From: Subtercola lobariae
GTDB taxonomy: Bacteria; Actinomycetota; Actinomycetes; Actinomycetales; Microbacteriaceae
Length of the DNA: 64,000 nt
Direction: 5' to 3'
NCBI RefSeq assembly: GCF_014640255.1
Contig: NZ_BMGP01000001.1
Span: 620,001 to 684,000 of the forward strand
Positions 1 to 8,150 of the stretch are shown in pieces. Position 1 is the stretch's first letter. The number at the start of each line of letters is the position of its first letter. Below the pieces are notes generated by a model. The model had not been told where the DNA came from. It did not search any database and worked only from the letters and a program-made list of their open reading frames with translations. The translations under genes and the position numbers were made by a program.

Positions 1-605
1 ACGTCGACGCCAAGATAAACCTCCAGCGCTACCTGCAGAACGGCCGCGACGCGCTGCTGTGGAAGCTCGAGGGAGTGTCGGAGTACGACGCTCGCCGGCC
101 GCTGGTACCCACCGGAACGAATCTTCTCGGGCTGGTGAAGCACGTGGCCGCGACCGAAGCGGGGTACTTCGGCGAGGTGTTCGGGCGCCCGTTCACAGAG
201 CCGCTGCCCTTCATGGCCGACGACGCTGAAGCCAATGCCGATATGTGGGCCACTCGCGATGAATCACGTGAGTCGATCATCGCGCTCTATCGCCGCGTGT
301 GGGCGCATTCTGACGCGACGATCGAGGCGCTGCCCCTTGACGCGCCCGGAGTGGTGCCCTGGTGGCCGCCCGAGCGCAATCAGGTCACCTTGATGCGCAT
401 TCTCCCGCACATGATCGCCGAAACGCACCGTCACGCGGGGCACGCCGACCTGGTGCGCGAACTCATCGACGGCTCGGCCGGGCTGCAGAAGTCGAACGAC
501 AACTTGCCGCCCGGCGGCACCGAGTTCTGGAGTTCCTACCGCGACCGCCTCGAAACGACGGCTCGCGAGGCTGCGCGAGCTGAGGGTGACGAAGCAGGCA
601 GCTAG
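1..605 (+). CDS. DinB-family (DUF664-like) protein, 5' end outside window
   Basis: The reading frame is open from base 3 to the TAG at 603-605. A GTG at 75 could serve as a start, but the 24 codons before it (including LQRYLQNGRDALLWKLEG) read like the normal N-terminus of DUF664/DinB proteins, so the true start probably lies just upstream of the window. The protein is a four-helix-bundle type. DinB-like proteins often bind a metal through spaced histidines, and HVAATE, HMIAETHRHAGHADLVRE and similar stretches supply candidates. Relatives include mycothiol-dependent enzymes, but the substrate cannot be told from sequence. It is followed by a convergent GntR gene. Confidence 0.75.
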   Translation, partial: VDAKINLQRYLQNGRDALLWKLEGVSEYDARRPLVPTGTNLLGLVKHVAATEAGYFGEVFGRPFTEPLPFMADDAEANADMWATRDESRESIIALYRRVWAHSDATIEALPLDAPGVVPWWPPERNQVTLMRILPHMIAETHRHAGHADLVRELIDGSAGLQKSNDNLPPGGTEFWSSYRDRLETTAREAARAEGDEAGS

Positions 606-639
606 CTAGCTGCCTCGTGCGCCGAGCGAAACGCGCGCG

Positions 640-1323
640 TCAGACGGTTTCGGTGTAGGCGGCGAGCCCGCGCTGCGCCGTGGCCTCGTTCAAGCTGAGG
701 TGGCGCGCGACGGCCGCGGCGGCCGCATCGGGGTCACGGAGCCGGAAGGTGACGACGAGGTGCTCGTGCTCGCGCTGCCGACGCAGATTCTCTTCGGGGT
801 CGGGAACGGCCTTCTTGAACCCGATTCTGATGTAGCGCTCTGCCGCCCGCCAGAGCGAATTCAGCGTACGCATATCCCACGTGGTGGCGGCAGGGGCGAG
901 CAGGTCGGCGTGAAAGGCGTGATGCGACTCGTACACCGTATCGATGGTGTGGGTCGGGTCGCCGAAATGTTGCGTCTGTTCGTAGAGGCGGTCGAGTTCG
1001 CTGTCGGTGATGAGCAGGCACGACGCTCGCGCGATCTGCGGCTCGAGGTACCCGCGCAACGTGTAAATGGCGTGCAAGTCTTCGAGGTCGAGCGGAGCGA
1101 CGCGCGCGCTCTTGCCCGGGTTCGTGATGACGAGGCCTTCGCCTTCGAGGTTGCGCAGCGCCTCGCGCACGGGAATGAAGCTGACGTTCAGCAGGTCGGC
1201 GATCTCGCGCAGCGAAAAAGTCGCGCCAGGGGCGAGGTCACCGCTGACGATCGAACGCCGCAACTCGTTCGTCACCAGTTCGGTGACCGAACGAGAATCA
1301 ATGGGCTGAACGGAGGGGGTCAT
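640..1323 (-). CDS. GntR-family transcriptional regulator (FadR/FCD subfamily)
   Basis: A 227-residue protein from the ATG at 1323; an ATG 48 nt further upstream is also open but adds a non-conserved tail. The N-terminal winged helix (about residues 12-75) contains REIADLLNVSFIPVREALRN, the typical GntR recognition helix. The C-terminal all-helical FCD domain has histidines in the positions that bind metal or effector (HHAFHADLL, REHEHLV, AVARHLSL). Such regulators usually repress a neighbouring catabolic operon, but no obvious target adjoins it here: it converges on the DinB gene and is followed upstream by a divergent-free gap. Confidence 0.85.
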   Translation of the reverse strand: MTPSVQPIDSRSVTELVTNELRRSIVSGDLAPGATFSLREIADLLNVSFIPVREALRNLEGEGLVITNPGKSARVAPLDLEDLHAIYTLRGYLEPQIARASCLLITDSELDRLYEQTQHFGDPTHTIDTVYESHHAFHADLLAPAATTWDMRTLNSLWRAAERYIRIGFKKAVPDPEENLRRQREHEHLVVTFRLRDPDAAAAAVARHLSLNEATAQRGLAAYTETV

Positions 1324-1487
1324 CTGATTCCTGTCGTCGACGTGCGCATGCACTCTCGGGCATGTTATCAAGTCTAAGGAATCACGCGAGACTAGGCCCT
1401 CGGCCCTCGGCCCGCGAGTGCTGAGCCACCTTTACGTGGCAAGTGGATGCTCGGCTCTTGCCCGAGCAAACAAGCCCCTCGTGCGAA

Positions 1488-2162
1488 CTAGTACCAGCCG
1501 TTTGACTGGCTGTGACCCCAGGCACCGCAGGGGGTTCCGTATTGACCGCTGATGTAGTTCAAGCCCCATGTGATTTGCGTTGCTGGGTTAGTCTTCCAGT
1601 CGGCTCCGGCGCTCGCCATCTTGCTACCAGGGAGCGCTTGCGGAATGCCAGCTGCGCCGGAGGAGGCGTTCAAAGCATTGACGCGCCAGCCAGACTCGCG
1701 GTTCCACAATGAGACGAGGCACGAGAATTGATCCGACCCCCACCCCCGATCTGTAACCATTTGCTGTGCGATGGCCTGGGCCGTACCGGGGCTTGGGGTA
1801 GGTGCGTCGGGCGCGCTGGACGACGACGACGATGAGGAAGACGACGAAGATTCCTGGGCGGCAGTCTTCGCGGCTGCCGCGGCAGCAGCGGCCGCCGCGG
1901 CTGCAGCCTGCGCCGCTGCTCTTTGGGCGGCGAGAACGGCCGGATCGGTGGCCTCGTAGGAGTCGCGCTGAGCGAGAATGGCGCCGGTACCGTACGTTTC
2001 GTAGTCTTGGCCGGCGGCCATCGGCTTCTGAACCGGGGGAGCGCTGGTGAGGCTCGAGGCGTTCGCGAGCGGGAGTGCGAGGGTGCCGGCGAGCCCGAAG
2101 GCGGCTACGACGGCTGCGGCTTGTACGACGCGGCGACGCACTGTTCCGTTCAGCAAACCCAT
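1488..2162 (-). CDS. Secreted transglycosylase-like (SLT/Apf-type) cell-wall protein
   Basis: A 224-residue protein starting at the ATG at 2162; an in-frame ATG 27 nt upstream is less likely because it lengthens the n-region of the signal peptide. Residues about 1-35 form a signal peptide (VVQAAAVVAAFGLAGTLALP then ANAS). A long low-complexity linker follows, with an alanine block and then a run of about twelve serines. The C-terminal 85 residues (MVTDRGWGSDQFSCLVSLWN, ESGWRVNALNASSGAAGIPQ, then ITWGLNYISGQYGTPCGAWG) match lysozyme-like aggregation-promoting-factor or resuscitation-type domains that cleave peptidoglycan; the E of NRESGW is the likely catalytic acid. Confidence 0.82.
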   Translation of the reverse strand: MGLLNGTVRRRVVQAAAVVAAFGLAGTLALPLANASSLTSAPPVQKPMAAGQDYETYGTGAILAQRDSYEATDPAVLAAQRAAAQAAAAAAAAAAAAAKTAAQESSSSSSSSSSSSAPDAPTPSPGTAQAIAQQMVTDRGWGSDQFSCLVSLWNRESGWRVNALNASSGAAGIPQALPGSKMASAGADWKTNPATQITWGLNYISGQYGTPCGAWGHSQSNGWY

Positions 2163-2302
2163 CCGGTGATCCGTTTCTCTCTGCTGCACTTTCGGGTTGC
2201 AGCTACTCGATCGGCCTCAGGGACGTATTGACTGAACCCTGCGCCGTTACACAAACGTGACCATCCATTATGCAACACGAAGCTGAGAAAGCCAGCGGCG
2301 GG

Positions 2303-3073
2303 TCAGTTGGAGGTCGGTTCGCCGTGATATGTCAGAGTACCCAATTGCGCGCCATACTGCGAGCGGATGACCATTGTGGTGCCGTCGAGAACAGCGGATG
2401 ACGCACCGCTCAACCACGTCACAACCCCCTCGCACGTGCGGGTGGTGATGGCGAGTTTCGAGAACGAGATCGACCCGTCTTCGGCGAACCGCCACGTGCT
2501 GGTGAAGTCGTTGCATCCATCGTTGCCCGTCACCGTGCCGTCGTTCGCCAGCGACAACTGCAGAAGGCGCTGGCGGCCGTTCTCCACGCCCGTCCAGAGC
2601 CCCACGGCCACCTGAGTGCCTTGCGGCACAGGGGTTTGGGTCGACGTGGGGTGGTGCAGCGTGACCAGCTCTTTTCCGTCGTGACCGACGAGGGTGAGAT
2701 TCGTGCCGTCGTACCGCGCCGAGGCCGAGTCGATGAGGTAGAGAGGCAGCTGCGCGCCGTCGCAGTAGATACGGGTCTGCGGGCCAGAGGTGGTGGTGAG
2801 AACGCCGGCCGTGTCCATCGACCAGGTGCCGGTCGCGTTGTTGCAGCCGTCGGAGCCCTTCCAGGTTCCGTCGTGCTCGAACTGCAGATAGGGCTGGTCG
2901 GGCGAGTTGTACGAGTCGCTGACGATCCAGCGCCCGGCGAGAGTGGATGTCGACGCGGGAGTGTATTGCGGAGCATCCGGAGCCGGAGCAGCCGGAGCAG
3001 AACACGCCGTGACGGTCAGCGAGAGCACGACTGCGCAAAGCGCAGCCAGGGCGAGTGCTCGCAGGCTCGACAC
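2303..3073 (-). CDS. META-domain lipoprotein
   Basis: A 256-residue protein starting at GTG 3073 with a good ribosome site (GGGAGGG) a few bases upstream. The N-terminus is a lipoprotein signal ending in the lipobox VTAC (Cys about residue 24), so it should be anchored on the outer face of the membrane. Two META/HslJ-like repeats follow: one with LAGRWIVSDSYN and GSDGCNNATGTW, the second with VGLWTGVENG and GNDGCNDFTSTWRF. The paired G-x-DGCN motifs are diagnostic of the family. HslJ-type proteins have been linked to stress or antibiotic tolerance in some bacteria; the role here is unknown. Confidence 0.85.
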   Translation of the reverse strand: MSSLRALALAALCAVVLSLTVTACSAPAAPAPDAPQYTPASTSTLAGRWIVSDSYNSPDQPYLQFEHDGTWKGSDGCNNATGTWSMDTAGVLTTTSGPQTRIYCDGAQLPLYLIDSASARYDGTNLTLVGHDGKELVTLHHPTSTQTPVPQGTQVAVGLWTGVENGRQRLLQLSLANDGTVTGNDGCNDFTSTWRFAEDGSISFSKLAITTRTCEGVVTWLSGASSAVLDGTTMVIRSQYGAQLGTLTYHGEPTSN

Positions 3074-3184
3074 AGAACCCTCCCAATTCGCTTACCGGTA
3101 CAGCTAAGGGTACTGAACCCAACCTGCGAGAGCGCTCGGCTTGACAGGCCGCGCTGGGGCGACTCCAACCCGTGGTGTATGGGT

Positions 3185-3517
3185 TCAGTGAAAGTAGCCG
3201 GTGAACGAGCCCCAGAGCAAGAGTGTCAGCTGCAGCACCGTGAGGGCGTAGGCGATGCAGAGCGCTGCGACCGAGAGGCGAACTCCGGATGCCCCGGTGT
3301 GCGCGATCTGCCGCAGCGACAGGTGGGCGAACAGTATGCCGAGCGGAGACGCGATGAAGGCGAACAAGAAGGCCACGCCCGAGAGGAACGTTGTTCCGAC
3401 GTCGCCATCGCTCGCCGCGGCCGCGCGTTTGGCCTGCCGATAGCCGAGCATGGCGAGCGGAACGAGAATGGCGAGAGCGATGAGGTAGACCACGATTGTT
3501 GACGCAGTGGTGCTCAC
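3185..3517 (-). CDS. DUF4190-type small membrane protein
   Basis: A 110-residue protein from GTG 3517 with about three hydrophobic segments: STIVVYLIALAILVPLAMLG near the N-terminus, GVAFLFAFIASPLGILFAHL in the middle and LSVAALCIAYALTVLQLTLL near the C-terminus. The central block with the following LRQIAHTG resembles DUF4190 proteins, common small actinobacterial membrane proteins without a defined function. It stands alone between the META lipoprotein gene and a repeat-rich gap. Confidence 0.7.
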   Translation of the reverse strand: MSTTASTIVVYLIALAILVPLAMLGYRQAKRAAAASDGDVGTTFLSGVAFLFAFIASPLGILFAHLSLRQIAHTGASGVRLSVAALCIAYALTVLQLTLLLWGSFTGYFH

Positions 3518-3672
3518 GGTGTGGGTGCGCCTCTCGGTGGGTGCGGGTGCTGGTGCGGATGCTGGTGTGGGCGGTGCGGCGGTGCGGGCGGCGCTGGGTC
3601 GTCGTGCGCGTCAGTGGCTCACTGGTGGCTCACCGGTGGCTCACCAGTGGCGCATCGGCCCAGCGGGTGTGC
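3518..3672. repeat. GC-rich degenerate tandem repeat in intergenic gap
   Basis: The gap between the DUF4190-type gene and the metallo-beta-lactamase gene is made of short repeats. Its first half repeats units of the form GTGCGGGTGCTG and variants, and its second half has three near copies of GTGGCTCACTG. No gene or terminator was recognised. Confidence 0.6.
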
Positions 3673-4323
3673 CTAGAGGTCGAGCGTGTCGCCGGGCGCG
3701 AGCGCGAAATACTCGCCGCCGCCCTGCTCGGTCGCCCATCGAATGCGATCGCCGCCCATTGCCTTGCCCGCCGCAGAGAGCACCATCTCGTGCGTCGCGA
3801 AGCTACGTTTGGGCGCCACTTCGAGCACGTAGTCGAGCACTTCGCCGATCTTCAGCCACGGTGCGCCAACCGGAACCGCGAGCACGTCAACATCGACACC
3901 TTCCGGAACGGTGAACGAGTCACCCGGGTAGTAGAGAACGTCGTTGATCAGAACACCCACGTTGTCGACCACCGGAATGCTCGAGTGAATCACGGCGTGC
4001 TTGCTGCCGAAGAACTTCAGCGTGAAGGGTTCGACGGTGAACTCATCGCCCTCTTTCACTACCGTGACGTCGAAGCCGTCAGCCGCGAGCTGCACGCCCT
4101 CTGGCGCGAAGATGGGGATGCCCGGGGCCTTCTCGAGCAGACGATTCAGCTGCTCGGGAGTCCAGTGGTCGGCATGCTCGTGGGTGACCACGACGGCGAC
4201 CACGCTGCTCGGGTCGCTGAGCGAATCGGTGATGGGTGACGTGAACGAGCCCGGGTCGACGATGAGGGTCTTGGCCGACTCTTCGAGAACGAGGGTGGCA
4301 TGCTCCAGCTTGGTGAGTCTCAT
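3673..4323 (-). CDS. Metallo-beta-lactamase-fold hydrolase
   Basis: A 216-residue protein starting at ATG 4323. It has the zinc signature VVTHEHADHW (HxHxDH, about residues 47-56), a later GSKHAVI histidine, an aspartate in YYPGDSFT and a C-terminal FATHEMV histidine, which together form the usual two-metal site. The short length and the way the sheet starts (TKLEHATLVLEESAKTLIVD) match UlaG-like/RNase Z-like MBL-fold proteins of actinobacteria. The substrate cannot be deduced. It is monocistronic and divergent from the lipid kinase downstream of a repeat-rich gap. Confidence 0.85.
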   Translation of the reverse strand: MRLTKLEHATLVLEESAKTLIVDPGSFTSPITDSLSDPSSVVAVVVTHEHADHWTPEQLNRLLEKAPGIPIFAPEGVQLAADGFDVTVVKEGDEFTVEPFTLKFFGSKHAVIHSSIPVVDNVGVLINDVLYYPGDSFTVPEGVDVDVLAVPVGAPWLKIGEVLDYVLEVAPKRSFATHEMVLSAAGKAMGGDRIRWATEQGGGEYFALAPGDTLDL

Positions 4324-4329
4324 GTCTCC

Positions 4330-4640
4330 AGCTTAGGTACTCGGCGGGGGTGTCGGGGGCGAGGGTGTAGGGGCGGTGGTGCGGGTCGCGGGAGCGGGTG
4401 GGATAGCGACGGCGCTAGTGCGGGTGGCGGGAGCAGGTGTGGGAGCGGCGGCGCTAGTGCGGGTGGCGGGAGCGGGTGTGGGGAGCGGTGGAGCTAGTGC
4501 GGGTGGCGGGTGGCGGGAGCGGGTGTGGGGAGCGGTGGAGCTAGTGCGGGTGGCGGGTGGCGGGAGCGGCGGCGGTGGTGCGGGTCGCGGGAGCAGGTGT
4601 GGGGAGCGGGTGGTGCGGGTGGCGCCCAGTGGTCGCTGTC
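4330..4640. repeat. GC-rich minisatellite-like intergenic repeat
   Basis: About 300 bp of imperfect tandem units built from GCGGGTGGCGGGAGC and TGTGGGGAGCGGTGGAGC. Two copies of a roughly 45-bp unit at about 4480-4570 are almost identical. The strand shown is extremely G-rich (GGGTGGCGGG), so G-quadruplex formation is plausible. It lies between divergent genes and no gene was recognised. Confidence 0.7.
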
Positions 4641-4667
4641 ATGTCGGCCGTGGTCGCGTGGTGAGCG

Positions 4668-4706
4668 TTGACGGCGCAGCCGGGGGTGATGCGCCATAAT
4701 CGGGGA
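4668..4706 (+). promoter_or_regulatory. Candidate promoter for a leaderless lipid-kinase gene
   Basis: TTGACG at 4668-4673 and CATAAT at 4694-4699 (spacing 20, longer than ideal) are followed seven bases later by the GTG at 4707. The distance from the -10 to the GTG fits a transcript that begins at the start codon, which is common in actinobacteria, and no purine-rich ribosome site is properly spaced before it. Confidence 0.45.
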
Positions 4707-5711
4707 GTGCCCGAAACAACGCCGTCAGGCGCGCTGAGACTCGTCGTCGCCATTAACCCGTCGGCATCGTTCGGGCGCACCCACGGGGCCGGAACGCGGG
4801 TGGTCGAAGCGCTGCGCCACGACGGACACCACGTCGACGAACTGCAGGCCGTTGACTTCGCCACGCTGAAGGCCGAGGCGGGGGTGGCGCTCGCCGGGCA
4901 TCCGGATGCCCTCATTGTGGTCGGAGGTGACGGAATGGTCAGCCTCGGGGTGAACCTGCTCGCCGAGACGCAGACGCCGCTCGGAATCGTTCCGACCGGC
5001 ACGGGAAACGACTCCGCATTGGGTCTCGGTATTCCGTTCGAGTTCGACGCGGCCCTCGCGCATCTGCGGGCGGGGCTCACCGTGCTCTCGGCCTTGTCGG
5101 CTGCGGAGCCTCGACCGCTTGAGGAATCGGTCGGCGCGCTGGCGTCTCCGGCCGCGGGGGCCCCAGCCGGAGCGCCCGGCGTGCGCACCATCGACCTCGG
5201 GCGACTCAGCCACGCGGGCGGCGAGCTGTGGTTCGCGTCAGCGCTCTCGGCGGGGCTCGACGCGCTCATCAACGAGCGAGCCAATCAGATGCGCCGCCCG
5301 CGCGGCGCGAGCCGGTACACCATCGCCCTGCTAATCGAGTTGCTGCGTCTGCGCGCCCGCACCTACTCGCTCGTGGTCGACGGGGTCGCCCGGAAGGTCG
5401 ACTCGGTGCTGCTGACGGTGGCGAACAACCGCTCCATCGGCGGCGGAATGCTCGTGGCCCCCGACGCCTCGCTCGACGACGGTGCGCTCGACCTGTTCAT
5501 CGTGGCGCCCGTGTCGCGGCTGAAGTTCTTGCGCATCTTCCCGCGTGTGTTCAAGGGCACGCACTCGGGCCTCGACATCGTCGAGCTGACTCGGGTGCAC
5601 ACGGTCGAAGTGGATGCGCCCGACATCATCGCCTACGCCGACGGCGAGCGGGTCGGGCCCCTGCCGGTCACCGTCACCGTCGCGCCGGGTGCCCTGCGCG
5701 TGCTCGCCTGA
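4707..5711 (+). CDS. YegS/diacylglycerol-kinase-like lipid kinase
   Basis: A protein of about 334 residues from GTG 4707; TTG 4668 and ATG 4689 are also in frame, but the first would overlap the -35 element. The N-terminal catalytic domain shows LRLVVAINPSASFGRTHGAG and then IVVGGDGMVSLGVNLLAE (the GGDG nucleotide-binding motif) and IVPTGTGNDSALGLGIPF (GTGND). The C-terminal domain contains RPRGASRYTIALLIELLRLR and SIGGGMLVAPDASLDDGALD, typical of bacterial diacylglycerol or sphingosine kinases that phosphorylate membrane lipids. A proline/alanine-rich insertion of about 35 residues sits between the two domains. Confidence 0.88.
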   Translation: MPETTPSGALRLVVAINPSASFGRTHGAGTRVVEALRHDGHHVDELQAVDFATLKAEAGVALAGHPDALIVVGGDGMVSLGVNLLAETQTPLGIVPTGTGNDSALGLGIPFEFDAALAHLRAGLTVLSALSAAEPRPLEESVGALASPAAGAPAGAPGVRTIDLGRLSHAGGELWFASALSAGLDALINERANQMRRPRGASRYTIALLIELLRLRARTYSLVVDGVARKVDSVLLTVANNRSIGGGMLVAPDASLDDGALDLFIVAPVSRLKFLRIFPRVFKGTHSGLDIVELTRVHTVEVDAPDIIAYADGERVGPLPVTVTVAPGALRVLA

Positions 5712-5734
5712 CCCGATCTGCCCAAGGGGCCCGG

Positions 5735-5875
5735 TTCGGCCCAGGTGTCGCGGCGCGCCCCGGTACGGTACGGCCCAGGTCTCGGCGCGGCCCGGCCCAG
5801 GTGTCCGGGCGCGGCCCGGCGCGGCACAGGCGTCCCGGTACGGCACAGGAGTCCCGGCGCGACCCGGGCTACTCA
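5735..5875. repeat. GC-rich degenerate tandem repeat downstream of the lipid kinase
   Basis: Units related to CGGTACGGCCCAGGTGTCC and GGCGCGGCCCGGC recur about six times with substitutions between two convergent genes. No clear hairpin-plus-T-run terminator could be separated from the repeat. Confidence 0.6.
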
Positions 5876-5893
5876 GCTGCAGAGTTGTGAGGC

Positions 5894-6226
5894 TCAGCCC
5901 ATGGGCCACGCCGCTCGCACTTCGATCTTGCCGAAACGGGCCATGGGGTGCTTCGCGGCGATCTCGATCGCCTCGTCGAGGCCTGCGCAGTCGATAAGGT
6001 CGTAGCCCGCGATCCACTCCTTCGTCTCGGCGAAGGGGCCGTCGGTCACGCGTACTTCTCCGCCGCGCACGACCACGGTCTTGGCGTCGGCCGGAGGGCG
6101 GATGCGGTTGCCGCCTTCGTGAACGCCACGGGCATCCATTTCGGCTACCCATTCTTCGATGTTGTCTTCTGCGGCGTTGTATTCGGGTGCGCTGGGGTCT
6201 GTGCAGACGAAAAAGATGAATTGCAT
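5894..6226 (-). CDS. YCII/DGPF-domain protein (partner of ECF42 sigma factor)
   Basis: A 110-residue protein with the diagnostic DGPF motif (VRVTDGPFAETKEWIAGYDL, about residues 60-80) and the MQFIFFVCTDPSAPEY N-terminus. DGPF proteins are small ferredoxin-like proteins almost always encoded next to ECF42 sigma factors, whose activity they are thought to influence. Here it lies about 70 bp downstream of the sigma gene on the same strand, so the two probably form one operon. Confidence 0.88.
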   Translation of the reverse strand: MQFIFFVCTDPSAPEYNAAEDNIEEWVAEMDARGVHEGGNRIRPPADAKTVVVRGGEVRVTDGPFAETKEWIAGYDLIDCAGLDEAIEIAAKHPMARFGKIEVRAAWPMG

Positions 6227-6297
6227 GATGTGTTCCTTCGTTGGGTTTATTTTGTTTCGCTAGAACGTGTGGGCGGCAGCAGTGCGATTGGAGTTCT

Positions 6298-7656
6298 TCA
6301 GACGCCCGTGGCGGCTTCCTGTGTGGTGTGGGGTGGTTCTTCTGGGGCAATAACGGTCGGTGGGGTGCCGCGGGCCTTGGCGAGTAACAGTGTTTGCTCA
6401 CGCTCGTTCGAGGTGAGGGCGGCGGCCGCCTCGAACTCGAGCCGGGCATCCGGAGCACGCCCGAGCCGCGCGAGCAGGTCGCCGCGCACGGCGTGCAGAA
6501 GCGAGTACCCGGCCAGCGAATTCGCGTCGACGAGCCTGTCGACAATGACGAGCGCGCTCGCCGGGCCCGTGGCCATGCTCACCGCCACGGCACGATTGAG
6601 GTCGATGACGGGTGACGGGTTCAGCTGGCCGAGCGCTTCGTAGAGCAGCACGATCTGGGCCCAATCGGTGTCGTCGGCGGTGGGGGAGGTGGCGTGGCAC
6701 TCGGCGATGGCTGCCTGAAGTGCATACGGGCCGCGACCACGACCGAGGGCGTCAGCTCGGGCGAGCGAGACTTCGCCGCGGGCGATGAGCGCGTGGTTCC
6801 AGAGCGATCGGTCTTGGTCGAACAGCAGCACGGGTTCGCCGTCTGGCGTGGTGCGGGCATCGAATCGCGATGACTGAAACTGCATCAGTGCCACGAGGGC
6901 GTGCACTTCGGGTTCGCGGGGCAGCAGGCCGGCGAGCAGCACGCCGAGGCGCATGGCTTCAGCCGCGACATCCACTCGACCCCAGGTGTCGCCTGAGGTT
7001 GCGACATAGCCTTCGTTGAAGATGAGGTACACGACCTCGAGCACCGCGCCGAGCCGCGCCTGAAACTCGCTGCGTTCGGGCACCTCGAACGGAACCTTCG
7101 CCACCCGCAAGACCCGTTTGGCTCGCACGATGCGCTGCTGCACGGTCGCTACCGGAACCAGCACTGCCCGCGCGATCTCGGCGCTGCTCAGGCCGCCGAC
7201 CACGCGCAACGTGAGGCACACCTGGGCTTCGCGGGAGAGCACGGGGTGGCAGGCGACGAAGACGAGGCGCAGCACGTCGTCGTCGATCTCGTCGAGGTTC
7301 CAGGCGCTGCCGTCGCTAGTCATCTCACGGGCGTCGGGCGCGTTCTCGAGCTGCTGATCGGTCAGCAATCCGTGGCCCATCGACTCATAGCGCGTGTCGA
7401 GTCGTTGCTGCCGCCGCCACGCGTCGACCGCCTTACGCTTGCCCACCGTCGTGAGCCAGGCTGCGCCGTTGCTCGGGATGCCCGTGACAGGCCACTGCGC
7501 AAGAGCGTCGGTCAGGGCATCCTGAGCCAGGTCTTCGGCGAAACCGAGGTCACCCGTGAAGCGAGCGAGCGTCGCAACGATCTGCGCGGCCTCGGCCCGC
7601 CACACAGACTCGACGGCGTGCGCAACGCTCTGCGCGTTACCGTTTTCTGGTGCCAT
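6298..7656 (-). CDS. ECF42-type RNA polymerase sigma factor with TPR-like C-terminus
   Basis: A protein of about 452 residues from ATG 7656 (an in-frame ATG 18 nt upstream is possible). Sigma region 2 is at about residues 15-85 (FTGDLGFAEDLAQDALTDAL) and region 4 at about 125-180 (LRVVGGLSSAEIARAVLVPV). The long helical C-terminal extension (SLWNHALIARGEVSLARADA, LNPSPVIDLNRAVAVSMATG, LLHAVRGDLLARLG) is the SnoaL-free, TPR-like extension of ECF42 factors and replaces the need for an anti-sigma factor. It is followed by the DGPF gene. The target promoters are unknown. Confidence 0.88.
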   Translation of the reverse strand: MAPENGNAQSVAHAVESVWRAEAAQIVATLARFTGDLGFAEDLAQDALTDALAQWPVTGIPSNGAAWLTTVGKRKAVDAWRRQQRLDTRYESMGHGLLTDQQLENAPDAREMTSDGSAWNLDEIDDDVLRLVFVACHPVLSREAQVCLTLRVVGGLSSAEIARAVLVPVATVQQRIVRAKRVLRVAKVPFEVPERSEFQARLGAVLEVVYLIFNEGYVATSGDTWGRVDVAAEAMRLGVLLAGLLPREPEVHALVALMQFQSSRFDARTTPDGEPVLLFDQDRSLWNHALIARGEVSLARADALGRGRGPYALQAAIAECHATSPTADDTDWAQIVLLYEALGQLNPSPVIDLNRAVAVSMATGPASALVIVDRLVDANSLAGYSLLHAVRGDLLARLGRAPDARLEFEAAAALTSNEREQTLLLAKARGTPPTVIAPEEPPHTTQEAATGV

Positions 7657-7674
7657 GACGCCGCCCTTTCGCAT

Positions 7675-7879
7675 CGCACTAATGATCGCTCATCAAGACG
7701 TCGAACAGCACGACCCGATATCGACACGGTGCAGAAAAAAATTTTCGGTGCCCCTGTGGAGGAGAGGAGCCGTTCGCCGCCCGAGCCGGAACGAGCCCCA
7801 TCCAGCCCTTCTGCGGGTCGCATCACGTGCCGTGCCGTGCCATGCCGTGCCCTGCCGTGCCGTGCCGTGCACGGCGATG
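7675..7879. repeat. Intergenic stretch with a short TGCCG tandem repeat
   Basis: No gene is supported here. At about 7829-7870 the pentamer CGTGC/TGCCG repeats eight or more times with single substitutions. The segment just upstream of the sigma gene (7680-7740) is the likely place for its promoter, but no convincing boxes were seen. Confidence 0.5.
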
Positions 7880-7941
7880 GTGAGCCTCTTGCGCCGAATT
7901 GAGCCAGGTATAACGGGCTCAATTCGACGTACGAGGCTCAC
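7880..7941. repeat. Long two-part inverted repeat (hairpin)
   Basis: The arms 7880-7888 and 7933-7941 (GTGAGCCTC/GAGGCTCAC) and the inner arms 7896-7905 and 7916-7925 (GAATTGAGCC/GGCTCAATTC) are perfectly complementary. The 7 nt between the arm pairs also pair partly, giving one imperfect 26-bp stem with a 10-nt loop. It lies between divergent-facing ends of the sigma and TetR regions. It could be a bidirectional terminator or a palindromic repeat element; no poly-T tail follows. Confidence 0.7.
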
Positions 7942-7964
7942 TCGCGCCGCCGGATGGCGGTCGG

Positions 7965-8150
7965 GCGCGCAGGCGCGGTGCTACTCGGGTGCCGCGATGC
8001 TACTCAGGTGCGGCGATGCCGCGGTGCTACTCGGGCGCGGCGATGCCGCGGTGCTGGTCGGGCGCGCAGGCGCAGTCTACTCGGGCGCGGCGATGCCGCG
8101 GTGCTGGTCGGGCGCGCAGGCGCGGTGCTACTCGGGTGCCGCGATGCCGC
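7965..8150. repeat. Tandem copies of the tetR 3' end
   Basis: Units containing GGTGCTACTCGGGTGCCGCG and the variant with GCTGGTCGGGCGCGCAGGCG recur about five times. The leftmost part of the downstream tetR gene, including its stop codon, is one of the units (GGIAAPE then stop is encoded at 8128-8151). The array therefore looks like an expansion of the end of that gene into the gap. Confidence 0.65.

Noticed and set aside
700-1377. Long plus-strand open frame of 225 codons opposite the GntR gene
   Set aside because: It is the antisense shadow of a clear GntR gene in high-GC DNA and shows no family motif.
7829-7870. Possible CRISPR-like array
   Set aside because: The unit is only five bases long with no spacers, so it is a simple tandem repeat.
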